A stretch of 64,000 nt of DNA from Aphanothece cf. minutissima CCALA 015. GTDB lineage: Bacteria; Cyanobacteriota; Cyanobacteriia; PCC-6307; Cyanobiaceae. Positions 36,047 through 44,402 of this stretch are shown in pieces; the first letter of the stretch is position 1, and each line of letters begins with the position of its first letter. The position numbers and the translations under genes are program-made. Location of the stretch: NCBI GenBank assembly GCA_003003925.1, contig PVWP01000002.1:248001-312000 (forward strand), given 5' to 3'. A model generated the notes under the pieces. That model was not told the DNA's origin and did not search any database. It saw only the letters and a program-made list of their open reading frames with translations.

Positions 36047-38503
36047 ATGCTGGTTTCGCTCCAATGGCTCCGGGAGCTGGTCAGCGTGGTACCGGCCTGT
36101 CTCGAGCCGGGGCATCTGGCGGAGCGCCTCTCGATCGCCGGCTTCGAGGTGGAGGCCATCGAAGATCTGGCGGCCCGGGCGGCCGGTGTGGTGGTGGGCC
36201 ATGTGCTGCAGCGTGATCCCCACCCCAACGCCGACAAACTCAGCGTCTGCCGGGTGGATGTGGGGGCTGGCGAGCCCCTGCAGATCGTCTGCGGTGCGCC
36301 GAATGTGCGCCAGGGTCTGCACGTGCCCGTGGCCCTGGTGGGCAGCACCCTGCCGGCGGTGGGGCTCACCATCAAGCCCGCCGAACTGCGGGGAGTGGCC
36401 AGCAGCGGCATGATCTGCTCCCTGCGGGAGCTGGGTCTCGACGACGGCAGCGATGGCATCGCCGAACTCGACCGGATCCTGGACACCCTGCCCCCCCTTG
36501 GCACGGCGGTGGGCCCCCTGCTGGGCCTGGATGACCAGGTGCTGGAGCTGGCGATCACCGCCAACCGCCCCGATGGCCTGTCGATGCGGGGGATCGCCCG
36601 CGAGGTGGCGGCCCTCAGCGGCGGCAGCACCACCTTCCCCGCGGCGGCTCCAGCCGTGGCGGCCGAGCCCCTGGCGGCTGTCCCTGCGGCCCTGGAGGCG
36701 ATGGAGGCGGGGGGGCTGTTCAGCCTCACGGCCCTCAGCGGGCTGACGGTGGGCCCCTCCCCCGACTGGCTGCGCCAGCGGCTGGAGCGGGCCGGTGTGC
36801 GCCCCATCAACAACGTCGTCGACATCACCAACCTGGTGATGCTGGAGACGGGCCAGCCCCTGCATGCCTTCGACCGCGACCGCCTGGGGGCCCTCACGGG
36901 CGCCGTGCCCGCGCCGGCCAGCATCGGCCTGCGTCAGGGCCGCAGCGCTGAGGCCTTCGTCGCCCTCGACGGCCAGGAGCGCACCTTGAGCGAGGAGGCC
37001 CTGGTGGTCACCTGCGCTGACAAGCCCATCGCCCTGGCCGGGGTCATGGGGGGCCTCGAAGAGGCCGTCAGCGAAGCCACCACCGCCATCTGGCTGGAGG
37101 CGGCGGTGTTCGCCCCCCAGGCGGTGCGCCGCTCCGCCCGCAGCGTCGGGCTGCGCACCGAGGCCAGCAGCCGCTTCGAGAAAGGGGTGCCGCGGGAGAT
37201 CACCCTGGCCGCTGCCGACCGGGCCGTGGCCCTGCTGCAGGAGCTGGCCGGAGCCCGGGTGGAGGGGCGCTGGCTGCACCAGCGGCCCCCGTCCCCCCAG
37301 CCGCCCCTGCCCCTGCGCCGCGACGCCCTCCACAACCTGCTGGGTCCGGTGGTGGTGGAGGGCGAGCCCCAGGACCTGGACGACGAACGCATCACCGCCA
37401 CCCTCGAAGCCCTCGGCTGCGTCCTTGTGGAGGACGAAGACGGCTGGCAGGTGCGGGTGCCGCCCGAGCGGGCCATGGACCTCAAGCGGGAGGTGGACCT
37501 GATCGAGGAGGTGGCCCGGCTGGTGGGCTACGACCACTTCGCCGCCCACCTGCCCGACCCCCTGATCCCCGGCGGCCTCGAGCCGGCCCAGCAGCTGGAG
37601 CGACGCCTGCGCCGCAGCCTCTGTGCCGCCGGCCTGCAGGAGATCGTCTCCCTGTCGCTGGTGGCGGCGGCGCCGGGCCGGGTGCCCCTGGCCAACCCGC
37701 TCCTGGCCGACTACGGCCACCTGCGCGACAACCTGCACCAGGAGCTGCTCCAGGCCGCCCGCCGCAACCTGCAGGCCTCCCTGGGGGGCTTCTGGGGCTT
37801 CGAGATCGGCCGGGTGTTCCCGGGTGGTGGGGCCAGCGGTGAGGAGCGCCATGGGGAACGCACCCTGCTGGTGGGGGTGATCGCCGGGGAGCGGCGCGCC
37901 GAACGCTGGCGCAACTCCGGCAAGCCCGCCCCCCCGGACTACTTCCAGGCCCGCGGCGTGCTCCAGGCCGGTCTGGAACCCCTGCGCCTGCCCCTGGAGG
38001 ACCGCCCCCTGAGCGACGCCCCCCTGCTGCACCCCGGCCGCGCCGCCCAGCTGCTGGTGGAGGGCAGGCCCGCCGGCTGGTTCGGCCAGCTCCACCCGGC
38101 CGAGGCCGAGCTCCTCGACCTGCCGGCCGCCACCTACGTGTTCCAGCTGGAGCTGGAACCCCTGCTCAGCGCCGGCACCCGCCGCAACCGCTGGCAGCCC
38201 AGCTTCCGCCCCTACCCCACGGTGCCGGCCTCGGAGCGCGATCTGGCCCTGGTGGTGCCCACCGACACCACGGCGGCGGACCTGCTGGCGGCGATCCGCA
38301 AGGCGGGCAAGCCGTTGCTGGAGCAGGCGGAGCTGATCGACCGCTACGAAGGGGCCCAGGTGGAGGCCGGCCGCTGCAGCCAGGCCTTCCGCCTCCGCTA
38401 CCGCGACAGCGCCCGCACCCTCACCGACGAGGAGGTGGAGGCGGCCCACGGGCGGGTGCGCGACGCCCTCGAACGCCGCTTCGGCGCCGAACAGCGCCGC
38501 TAG
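36047..38503 (+). CDS. pheT: Phenylalanyl-tRNA synthetase beta subunit
   Basis: An 818-residue subunit of the (alpha-beta)2 enzyme. Order: EMAP/tRNA-binding domain (about 40-150, HPNADKLSVCRVDVG, KPAELRGVASSGMICS), B3/B4 editing domain (about 215-380, NRPDGLSMRGIAREVAAL; RTEASSRFEKGV), B5 domain (about 400-475), the catalytic-like core and the C-terminal anticodon-binding (FDX-ACB) domain with FRPYPTVPASERDLALVV and SFRLRYRDSARTLTDEEV-like text. Length is normal. It overlaps the convergent rlmD gene by 4 bases. Confidence 0.97.
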   Translation: MLVSLQWLRELVSVVPACLEPGHLAERLSIAGFEVEAIEDLAARAAGVVVGHVLQRDPHPNADKLSVCRVDVGAGEPLQIVCGAPNVRQGLHVPVALVGSTLPAVGLTIKPAELRGVASSGMICSLRELGLDDGSDGIAELDRILDTLPPLGTAVGPLLGLDDQVLELAITANRPDGLSMRGIAREVAALSGGSTTFPAAAPAVAAEPLAAVPAALEAMEAGGLFSLTALSGLTVGPSPDWLRQRLERAGVRPINNVVDITNLVMLETGQPLHAFDRDRLGALTGAVPAPASIGLRQGRSAEAFVALDGQERTLSEEALVVTCADKPIALAGVMGGLEEAVSEATTAIWLEAAVFAPQAVRRSARSVGLRTEASSRFEKGVPREITLAAADRAVALLQELAGARVEGRWLHQRPPSPQPPLPLRRDALHNLLGPVVVEGEPQDLDDERITATLEALGCVLVEDEDGWQVRVPPERAMDLKREVDLIEEVARLVGYDHFAAHLPDPLIPGGLEPAQQLERRLRRSLCAAGLQEIVSLSLVAAAPGRVPLANPLLADYGHLRDNLHQELLQAARRNLQASLGGFWGFEIGRVFPGGGASGEERHGERTLLVGVIAGERRAERWRNSGKPAPPDYFQARGVLQAGLEPLRLPLEDRPLSDAPLLHPGRAAQLLVEGRPAGWFGQLHPAEAELLDLPAATYVFQLELEPLLSAGTRRNRWQPSFRPYPTVPASERDLALVVPTDTTAADLLAAIRKAGKPLLEQAELIDRYEGAQVEAGRCSQAFRLRYRDSARTLTDEEVEAAHGRVRDALERRFGAEQRR

Positions 38504-39870
38504 AGACGCTCCAGGGCCGCCAGGGCCTCCACGTGGCTGGTGTTGGGGAAGAAGTCCACGGGCTGCACCCAGTTCAGCCGGTAGGCCCCTGCTCCGCACA
38601 GCTGGGCCAGGTCGCGGGCCAGGGCCGCCGGATCGCAGCTCACGTAGGCGATCCGCTCCGGTTGCGCCGCCAGGATCGCAGCGATGGCGATCGGGTTCAG
38701 ACCCTTGCGGGGGGGATCCAGCACCAGGGCCTGCTGGCCCTGGAGGCGCTCCTCCAGGACCTGGGGCACATCGGCCTGCTCGAAGCTGGCCCGATCCTCC
38801 AGCCCGTTGGCGCCGGCATTCACCTGGGCCATGGCCACGGCGCCCGGGTGCAGCTCCAGGCCACTGACCTGCCAGCCGGCGGCGGCCAGGGGCAGGCTGT
38901 AGGTGCCGATGCCGCAGTAGGCATCGAGCAGGGAACCGCCGGCGGGAGCCGGGCCGAGGGCTTCGATCAGATGGGGAACCAGCCGTTCGGCCTGGTGGGT
39001 GTTGACCTGGAAGAAGGTGTCGGCGGCGATGCGGAAGCGCAGGCCGGCGAAGCGTTCCTGGACCCATTCCCGGCCGCGGATCACCCGGGTCTCGTCGCCC
39101 ATCAGCCGATTGGTGGGCCTGGGCTGGAGGTTCAGGCAGACCCCCACCAGCTCGGGCCAGCGTTCGCACCAGGCGTCGGCCAGGGCTTCGAGGCCTGGCA
39201 GGTCGTCATGGCTGCTGATCAGGGTGATGAGCAGCTCACCGGTGGCTGCCCCCACCCGCAGGCCCAGGTGACGCAGGCCGGGACCCTCCACGGCCTGGGG
39301 GTCGTTGCCGTGGCGGTCGATCGGCCAGTCACTGGCTTCGATGTCGGCTTTCAGGGGGGCGATCAGGGCGTCGATGCGCGGATCGAGCACCGGGCAGCGG
39401 GCCATGTTGACGATCTGGTGCGAGCCGCGGCGGTAGTAGCCGGCCCGCAGCCGGCCATCGGCCCGGCGCTCCAGCGGAATCAGGGCGCGGTTGCGGTAGC
39501 CCAGGGTCGGAGCGGCCACCAGCAGCGGCCGCACCGGGGCGCTCAGGCCGCCGATGCGCTGCAGGGTCTGCTCCAGGGTGCGCTGCTTCCAGGCCGCCTG
39601 GGCCCCGTCCGTCAGCGGCTGGAGGCTGCAGCCACCGCAGTTGTCGGCCAGGATGCAGGGCGGCCGGCGCCGGTCCGGAGAGGGCGTCAGCACCCGCAGC
39701 AGCTGGCCCACCAGATGGCGCCGCGCCACCGCCTGCAGCCGCACCTGCACGGTGTCCCCGGGCAGGGCGCCGCTGACGAACACCACCTGCCCGTCGTGGC
39801 GCCCCACCCCCTGCCCGTCATGGCCAAGGTCGGTGATCTCCAGCTCGAGCCTGTCGCCCACCGAGGCCAT
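38500..39870 (-). CDS. rlmD: 23S rRNA (uracil-5-)-methyltransferase RlmD family
   Basis: A 456-residue SAM-dependent RNA m5U methyltransferase of the RlmD/RumA type. A TRAM domain lies at the N-terminus (LELEITDLGHDGQGVGRHDG). Four cysteines for an iron-sulfur cluster are in CILADNCGGCSLQP and MARCPVLD. SAM-binding motif is DAYCGIGTYSLPLAAAG and the catalytic steps are in LDPPRKG and YVSCDPAALARDL. Cyanobacteria may use it for either U747 or U1939; not decidable here. Divergent from apcD. Confidence 0.88.
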   Translation of the reverse strand: MASVGDRLELEITDLGHDGQGVGRHDGQVVFVSGALPGDTVQVRLQAVARRHLVGQLLRVLTPSPDRRRPPCILADNCGGCSLQPLTDGAQAAWKQRTLEQTLQRIGGLSAPVRPLLVAAPTLGYRNRALIPLERRADGRLRAGYYRRGSHQIVNMARCPVLDPRIDALIAPLKADIEASDWPIDRHGNDPQAVEGPGLRHLGLRVGAATGELLITLISSHDDLPGLEALADAWCERWPELVGVCLNLQPRPTNRLMGDETRVIRGREWVQERFAGLRFRIAADTFFQVNTHQAERLVPHLIEALGPAPAGGSLLDAYCGIGTYSLPLAAAGWQVSGLELHPGAVAMAQVNAGANGLEDRASFEQADVPQVLEERLQGQQALVLDPPRKGLNPIAIAAILAAQPERIAYVSCDPAALARDLAQLCGAGAYRLNWVQPVDFFPNTSHVEALAALERL

Positions 39871-39992
39871 CTGTCGTCCGCCGCACTGCTGCGACCCTAT
39901 CGGGGGTCGTGCAAAGGGGCGTTACACCTTGCGCCCGGAGCCCTGGCGGAGGCTTCGGGCTCGATAGGATTCGCCGGACTGTGGTCGCTGCT

Positions 39993-40487
39993 ATGAGCGT
40001 CGTTCGCGATCTGATCCTCCAGGCCGATGATCAGCTCCGCTATCCCACCGGCGGCGAGTTGCGCACGATGGTGGAATTCCTCAGCGGCGGAGCCCGCCGG
40101 CTGAGTGTCGTCAGGGTGCTGACCGACAACGAGAAGAAGATCATCGCCGAAGCCTCCAAGCAGCTGTTCCTGCGCAAGCCGGAGTACGTGGCCCCCGGTG
40201 GCAATGCCTTTGGCCAGAAACAACGGGCCCAGTGCCTGCGGGACTACAGCTGGTATCTGCGGCTGGTCACCTACGGAATCCTGGCCGGCAGCACCGAGCT
40301 GATCCAGCAGATCGGCGTGGTGGGTGCCCGCGAGATGTACAACAGCCTGGGTGTGCCCCTGCCCGGGATGGTCGAGGCCATGCGCACCCTCAAGGAGGCG
40401 GCCCTGGTGTTGCTCGGTGGCGACGAAGCCGCCCTCGCCGGTCCCTACTTCGACTACCTGATCCAGGGCCTGCAGACCTCCACCTGA
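39993..40487 (+). CDS. apcD: Allophycocyanin-B alpha subunit ApcD
   Basis: A 164-residue phycobiliprotein alpha chain. ApcD is one of the terminal emitters in the phycobilisome core that pass energy to chlorophyll, mainly photosystem I. The bilin-binding cysteine is Cys81 in CLRDYSWYLRLVTYGIL. It is closer to ApcD than to ApcA: MSVVRDLILQADDQLRYPTGGEL at the start and NSLGVPLPGMVEAMRTLKEA at the end match ApcD. It stands alone, away from other apc genes, as is usual. A strong terminator follows at 40572. The gene shows that this organism builds phycobilisomes. Confidence 0.94.
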   Translation: MSVVRDLILQADDQLRYPTGGELRTMVEFLSGGARRLSVVRVLTDNEKKIIAEASKQLFLRKPEYVAPGGNAFGQKQRAQCLRDYSWYLRLVTYGILAGSTELIQQIGVVGAREMYNSLGVPLPGMVEAMRTLKEAALVLLGGDEAALAGPYFDYLIQGLQTST

Positions 40488-40571
40488 ATCGGTCTGTCAG
40501 TCTCATTCGGGTCCAGGCGCTGGTCTGATGATGGATCCAGTATGAGATGCTCAAGCAACATCAGCCTCCCA

Positions 40572-40601
40572 CCCCGTCACCGACGTGACGGGGTTTTTTT
40601 T
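40572..40601 (+). terminator. Rho-independent terminator after apcD
   Basis: Perfect 9-bp stem CCCCGTCAC / GTGACGGGG with the loop CGAC, followed by eight T residues. It lies 85 bases past the apcD stop. It is the strongest terminator of the window, as expected for an abundant transcript. Confidence 0.95.
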
Positions 40602-40991
40602 GGGGACGCCCGCGATGGAGCCGATGGTCCGCCTAAGACGCATCAAGGACGTCTGTGGGCCGGCGGAGCCACGCCATGGGTCTCAGATAGGACCCAGTAC
40701 TAGTCCAGAGCCGAGGCCCGAACCAGCCAGTTGCGACGCCAGGAACGGCGGTGGCGCCGGTTCCTTGATGGCTGCGCCGTTCGCGGTGCAGGTGCCGACG
40801 GCATTCCTTCGCGGCTGGGCGACGACCCGCTCGAAGGGGAGTCCGCCCCAGCGCGCGGGAGGCAGGTCCGACGACAGTTCCGCAGTCGTCGCAGCCGGGT
40901 CTCGCGTCGGGTCCAGGAGCAACTCTCGCCCGAGACTCTTGGTGCACAGGGTGCACGGTTCGGGGTGCAGGGTCCTGCATGCGGATGGACG

Positions 40992-41022
40992 ACCCCTTGG
41001 GGATGGCTCTCCCCCTGGGGGT
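40992..41022. repeat. Imperfect palindrome, C/G runs
   Basis: ACCCC..GGGG pairs with CCCC..GGGGT around a 9-base middle. Nine base pairs with a single internal mismatch and one wobble. Could form a hairpin in RNA of either strand. Part of the 40.6-41.5 kb non-coding stretch. Confidence 0.6.
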
Positions 41023-41070
41023 TTGAGCGGCTTCTGAGGCGAGCGACCGCCTCGTGCCTTGATTGAGTAT

Positions 41071-41097
41071 GCGTATCTGTGTTAAAGACAGATACGC
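41071..41097. repeat. Perfect 10-bp inverted repeat
   Basis: GCGTATCTGT and ACAGATACGC flank the 7-base GTTAAAG. The stem is perfect and AT-richer than surrounding DNA. No T tract follows on the plus strand, so it is not a classical terminator. A protein-binding operator, an RNA hairpin or a transposon end are possible. Confidence 0.85.
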
Positions 41098-41199
41098 AGA
41101 GCTTTGAAAGCCAGCTGGGATCTGCCTTATCAGCTTCTGTCCAATCCATGGACAGAACGACGGTCCTCCACTCGCAACCCCTGGACATCCCCCGGCTTC

Positions 41200-41261
41200 G
41201 CTGTCAGATGGGCGTCGAGCGCCCATGGCGTCGATGGGGACGTCCCATTGCTGGTGACAGC
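41200..41261. repeat. Potential three-way-junction RNA fold
   Basis: An outer perfect 7-bp stem GCTGTCA/TGACAGC encloses two hairpins: ATGGGCG-TCGAG-CGCCCAT (41208-41226) and ATGGG-GACGT-CCCAT (41234-41248). The arrangement would fold as a three-way junction in RNA. It sits outside any supported gene. Confidence 0.6.
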
Positions 41262-41421
41262 TCAAATCGACGAAAAAAAGGGGTATCGCCGCACCCATCC
41301 GGGTCCAGCTGTGGGACCAGCAAATAGTCTCATCGGCGCGACCTGGGACTGGGGCGTGCCTGACAGCCGAGCCTATCAGCCCGCCCGTCGCCTCTGTGTC
41401 GCATAGCTAGACCAGTAAAGG

Positions 41422-41435
41422 GTCCCAGATGGGAC
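41422..41435. repeat. Short perfect palindrome
   Basis: GTCCCA-GA-TGGGAC. The two-base centre is too small for an RNA loop, so it is better seen as a possible protein-binding DNA site. Other copies of TGGGAC or GTCCCA lie at 41242, 41312 and 41344. It is 44 bases beyond the stop of the J-domain gene. Confidence 0.5.
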
Positions 41436-41478
41436 TGCCGGTCCACTGGCTAGGGGTCCGGCCGTTCGCCTCGGCGGG

Positions 41479-42555
41479 TCAGCGCTCGTTCGCGGCCCCC
41501 TGCCGGTAGAGCTCCTTGAGCAGCTGGTAGGCCTCGTTGAGGCGCCGCATCGCCTCCACCGAGCCGCCGGCATCGGGATGGTGGCTCTGGGCCATCTCCC
41601 GATACGCCTCGCGGATCTGGGCCAGGGTCAGGCGCTGGCCGGGATCGGTCGGCAACTGCAGCAGGCGCAGGGCCCCGTGCAGGGTCATGGTGTGCTCCAG
41701 GGTCTGGAAGGAGGTGCCCCGGCGACGGCGGCGGAAACGGTGCACGAAGCGGCGGATCAGGGTGGGAATCCGCAGGCTCAGGGTCGATCCACTGAACGGG
41801 TCCTCCAGCACGCCGGCGGTCACCATCACCCGCTCGAACGTCGGCGGTCCATCGCTCCAGCCGGGAACGAACTGCTGCATCACCTGGCAGGCCGCCGACC
41901 AGGTGAAGCTGCGGCCCTCGCTCTGGTCGGACTGGGGCCAGATCTCCTGGCCCAGCCAGAGCATGGCCGCCTCCAGCACCGCCGCCCCGGCCGGCGATCC
42001 ATAGAGCGTGCGCCAGTGGCTGCCGGCCTCCTCCATCGCCTGCTGCACCACCTCGCTGCCGAGGGGCGGCAGGGGGGTCAGGGGCAGGGGCGCGGCAGCC
42101 TGCGACACCGTCGGCCGCAGACTGCGCTTGAGCACATCGGAGCGGCGCCGCACGAAGCCGGGCAGATCGATCCCCCCACCCGATGGCTGGGGGCGCGGGG
42201 CCTGCTCCTGCGGAGCCTCCCACTCGAATTCCGCCTGCAGGGTGTCCATCGCCCCCCGTCCCACCAGCACCAGGGCCCCCTGTTCCTCCAGGTCCTGCCG
42301 CTCCTCGTCGTGGTGCGGGCGCGACCGGCCCTCCAGCGCCAGGCCATGGCCCCCTCCACCATCACCCTCACGATCCCCCTCGCCCTCGCCATCCCCGTCG
42401 TCGCCGGAGCCGAACAGGTCATCCAGCAGCCGTTCGAGCACATCGCCCCGGCTGCGGATGCCCCACTCCCGCCGCAGATGGTCCAGGTGGGCCACCAGCT
42501 CCCGGGTGAGGTCGAGGCTGATCCGTTGGCGCCCGTCATTCGACTTCTCAGCCAC
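41479..42555 (-). CDS. J-domain protein with N-terminal RHH-like region
   Basis: A 358-residue protein. Residues about 10-48 (RISLDLTRELVAHLDHLRREWG and DVLERLLDDLF) resemble a ribbon-helix-helix DNA-binding domain. An acidic Gly/Asp/Glu-rich linker (49-72) follows, then an unknown middle domain, and a C-terminal J domain (about 296-358) with LTLAQIREAYREMAQ and HPDAGG, including the HPD triplet needed to stimulate Hsp70. It lacks the G/F and zinc domains of DnaJ, so it is a type III J protein. The partner Hsp70 and target are unknown. An RHH plus J domain is an unusual combination. Confidence 0.8.
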   Translation of the reverse strand: MAEKSNDGRQRISLDLTRELVAHLDHLRREWGIRSRGDVLERLLDDLFGSGDDGDGEGEGDREGDGGGGHGLALEGRSRPHHDEERQDLEEQGALVLVGRGAMDTLQAEFEWEAPQEQAPRPQPSGGGIDLPGFVRRRSDVLKRSLRPTVSQAAAPLPLTPLPPLGSEVVQQAMEEAGSHWRTLYGSPAGAAVLEAAMLWLGQEIWPQSDQSEGRSFTWSAACQVMQQFVPGWSDGPPTFERVMVTAGVLEDPFSGSTLSLRIPTLIRRFVHRFRRRRRGTSFQTLEHTMTLHGALRLLQLPTDPGQRLTLAQIREAYREMAQSHHPDAGGSVEAMRRLNEAYQLLKELYRQGAANER

Positions 42556-42600
42556 GGCAGCCCTCCATCGGTGCTGGGATCGCGGGCATCGGACGGCTGG

Positions 42601-44259
42601 TCAGGGTCCCCGCTGGTCCCGCAGGAACTGCTGCTGGGCCTCCACGGCCTCGCGGTAGCGATCCACCAGCGTCCCGCCGCCGGCGGCGGTGCCCGAGCGG
42701 CTGCGCATCGGCGTGATCATCGGGGACGGGGCCAGCACGCCGCGGTTGGAGGAGGGCAGCGGCGGCGGCGGGGTCAGCCAGCCCGGGGCCGGTGCCGGGC
42801 GGAGGATCTGGGACGGCGGCACCAGGGGACCGGTGCCACCGGTGGGTGCCGGGGCGATCGTGGTGGCGGGCGGCACGATGGTGACCGCCGGAGGGGCGAC
42901 CGGCGGCGGGGCCGGGCGGACGGTGGCCCCGGCCCGGGCCAGCTCCAGCTGCCGCTCCCGCTCCTGGACCATGGCCAGCTGGCTGGCGCTCACCACGCTC
43001 AGCAGGTGGCCGGGGGTGGCATCGGCCGGGTAGACGAGGCTGACCCGTACGGGGTTGACGACCCCGGGGGTCAGGTCGATCTGGCCCAGGGAGAGGCTCT
43101 GCCCGGAGCGCAGACCCACATGCACCTCCCGCATGCCGGCGGGGGTCTGGATTTGGATCGAACCGCGGAAGGCCGTGAACGGCTGGCCGCCGATGAGGGT
43201 GGGGTGGCTCATCACCAGCTCATAGGGGCCGTTGCCCTTGAGATTCAGGTCGACGTCGAAGCGAACCCCATAGGTGCCGACGTTGTCGAGGGACGAATCG
43301 ACCATGCGGCTGGCCAGGGCGTTGACCTGCACGTCCCGGGTGCCGAAATGGTGCCGGTCGGTGCTGGTGAAGGGCACGTGCAGCGGCCCCTTGACGTCGA
43401 GGTCGTGGGTGATCGAGGCCTGGTAGGCATCGCCGAGGGCCACGCCGCCCACGCGGGAGAAGATCCGCCGGTTGTGGATGTCGTTGATCCGACTGAGATA
43501 CACCCGGCCGGGGGCCAGGCGGCCCTCATCCAGCACTGCCAGCACGTCCCTGTCGGAATCGGGAGTCTTGGCGGCCACCACGGCGATCTGGAAGGGGCCA
43601 TCGCTGCGGCCGCGCAGCAGGGCGTTGGCGATGCCGAGGGCGGGGAGATCGGTCTGGAACAGCACGATGCGGCTGCGGGCCGGGATCGTGATCTCATCGG
43701 TCAGACGGCTGTCCAGCCGGCCGCGCAGCATCTGGACGGCGGTGGCATCACCGGGGCCGGTGTTCCAGGGACGGGGACCCAGGGGCTTGACCCCCATCAG
43801 ATTGTTGGCGAGGTAAGGGGCCTCGAAGCTGTTCCGCACCGCCCCTTTGGAGAAGCGGATGTGGACAGGACGCTGGCCCGGATTGATCAGGATGGCCGCC
43901 AGGGTCAGTTCCGCCCGTCGCGTGCCAGGGGCGATCGAGCGGCGGTTGGGGGGGAAGTACTTGTGGTGCAGGTGCATGCCGAATTCCCCGTTGAAGGTGT
44001 ATTCGGCATTGCGCAGGGGTTGCCCGGTCTCGGCGGCGTAGGCATAGCCGGGCGCGGTGTTGATCAGGATCCCCGGCCCCTCGACCTCCTCGGGCTGGTT
44101 GGAGTGCAGCACCGGCACGTTGTTGAAGGTGCCGTTCAGCGGTCGGGCCTTCTGACCCGCCATCAGGGCCACGTAGGCGTGGGCGGGCTGCGCCAGCACG
44201 AGGCCCAGACCCAGCGTCAGCCAGACACCGATGGGACCAATGGGGGAAACTGATCTCAA
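42601..44259 (-). CDS. DUF3370 family exported protein
   Basis: A 552-residue exported protein. Signal peptide at about 1-28 (WLTLGLGLVLAQPAHA). The main region (about 30-425) is the cyanobacterial DUF3370 domain, with blocks such as PLNGTFNNVPVLHSNQ and NGEFGMHLHHKYFPPN. A Pro/Ala/Thr-rich disordered stretch (about 440-515) and a short helical tail (VDRYREAVEAQQQFLR) follow. Function unknown; an outer-membrane or cell-surface role is likely from export and the Pro-rich tail. The start is TTG; no ATG or GTG would keep the signal peptide. It follows no operon partner. Confidence 0.8.
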   Translation of the reverse strand: MRSVSPIGPIGVWLTLGLGLVLAQPAHAYVALMAGQKARPLNGTFNNVPVLHSNQPEEVEGPGILINTAPGYAYAAETGQPLRNAEYTFNGEFGMHLHHKYFPPNRRSIAPGTRRAELTLAAILINPGQRPVHIRFSKGAVRNSFEAPYLANNLMGVKPLGPRPWNTGPGDATAVQMLRGRLDSRLTDEITIPARSRIVLFQTDLPALGIANALLRGRSDGPFQIAVVAAKTPDSDRDVLAVLDEGRLAPGRVYLSRINDIHNRRIFSRVGGVALGDAYQASITHDLDVKGPLHVPFTSTDRHHFGTRDVQVNALASRMVDSSLDNVGTYGVRFDVDLNLKGNGPYELVMSHPTLIGGQPFTAFRGSIQIQTPAGMREVHVGLRSGQSLSLGQIDLTPGVVNPVRVSLVYPADATPGHLLSVVSASQLAMVQERERQLELARAGATVRPAPPPVAPPAVTIVPPATTIAPAPTGGTGPLVPPSQILRPAPAPGWLTPPPPLPSSNRGVLAPSPMITPMRSRSGTAAGGGTLVDRYREAVEAQQQFLRDQRGP

Positions 44260-44402
44260 ATTGCGACAGGCTGGTGGTGTGGGTGGCCAGAGGACGGTAA
44301 GGCGGGATGCGACCGTCCCAACCGATGGGGGGTGCGAGGACCTGGGCAGCCCCGGATGGAACGACGGGCTCGCTAGAACGGACCCACTCTGCAGATTTTG
44401 TC

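Larger units (their letters stand above)
40602..41478. other. Long non-coding stretch with inverted repeats
   Basis: I see no convincing gene in these 877 bases. The right half (from about 41040) is visibly less GC-rich than the genome. Open frames exist on both strands (for example 41104-41406 plus, 40633-41298 minus), but their products have no recognisable domain, no good start site and a composition not like neighbours. The stretch holds several inverted repeats listed separately, and five copies of TGGGAC or its complement in 194 bases. No transposase, integrase or tRNA fragment is visible. It could host a small RNA or be a decayed mobile element. Confidence 0.6.

Noticed and set aside
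35798..39169. 1123-codon open frame on the minus strand opposite pheT
   Set aside because: Product is low-complexity His/Gly/Gln/Ala text, antisense to a clear pheT; such frames arise because stop codons are rare on the opposite strand of GC-rich genes.
40633..41298. 221-codon minus-strand frame in the non-coding stretch
   Set aside because: Low-complexity Arg/Pro/Ser text, no family and overlaps several inverted repeats.
41104..41406. 100-codon plus-strand frame in the non-coding stretch
   Set aside because: No domain, no ribosome site, and it runs through the three-way junction structure; coding cannot be supported.
41578..44253. 891-codon plus-strand frame over the J-domain and DUF3370 genes
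   Set aside because: Antisense shadow with no domain and the same low-complexity pattern as other shadows.
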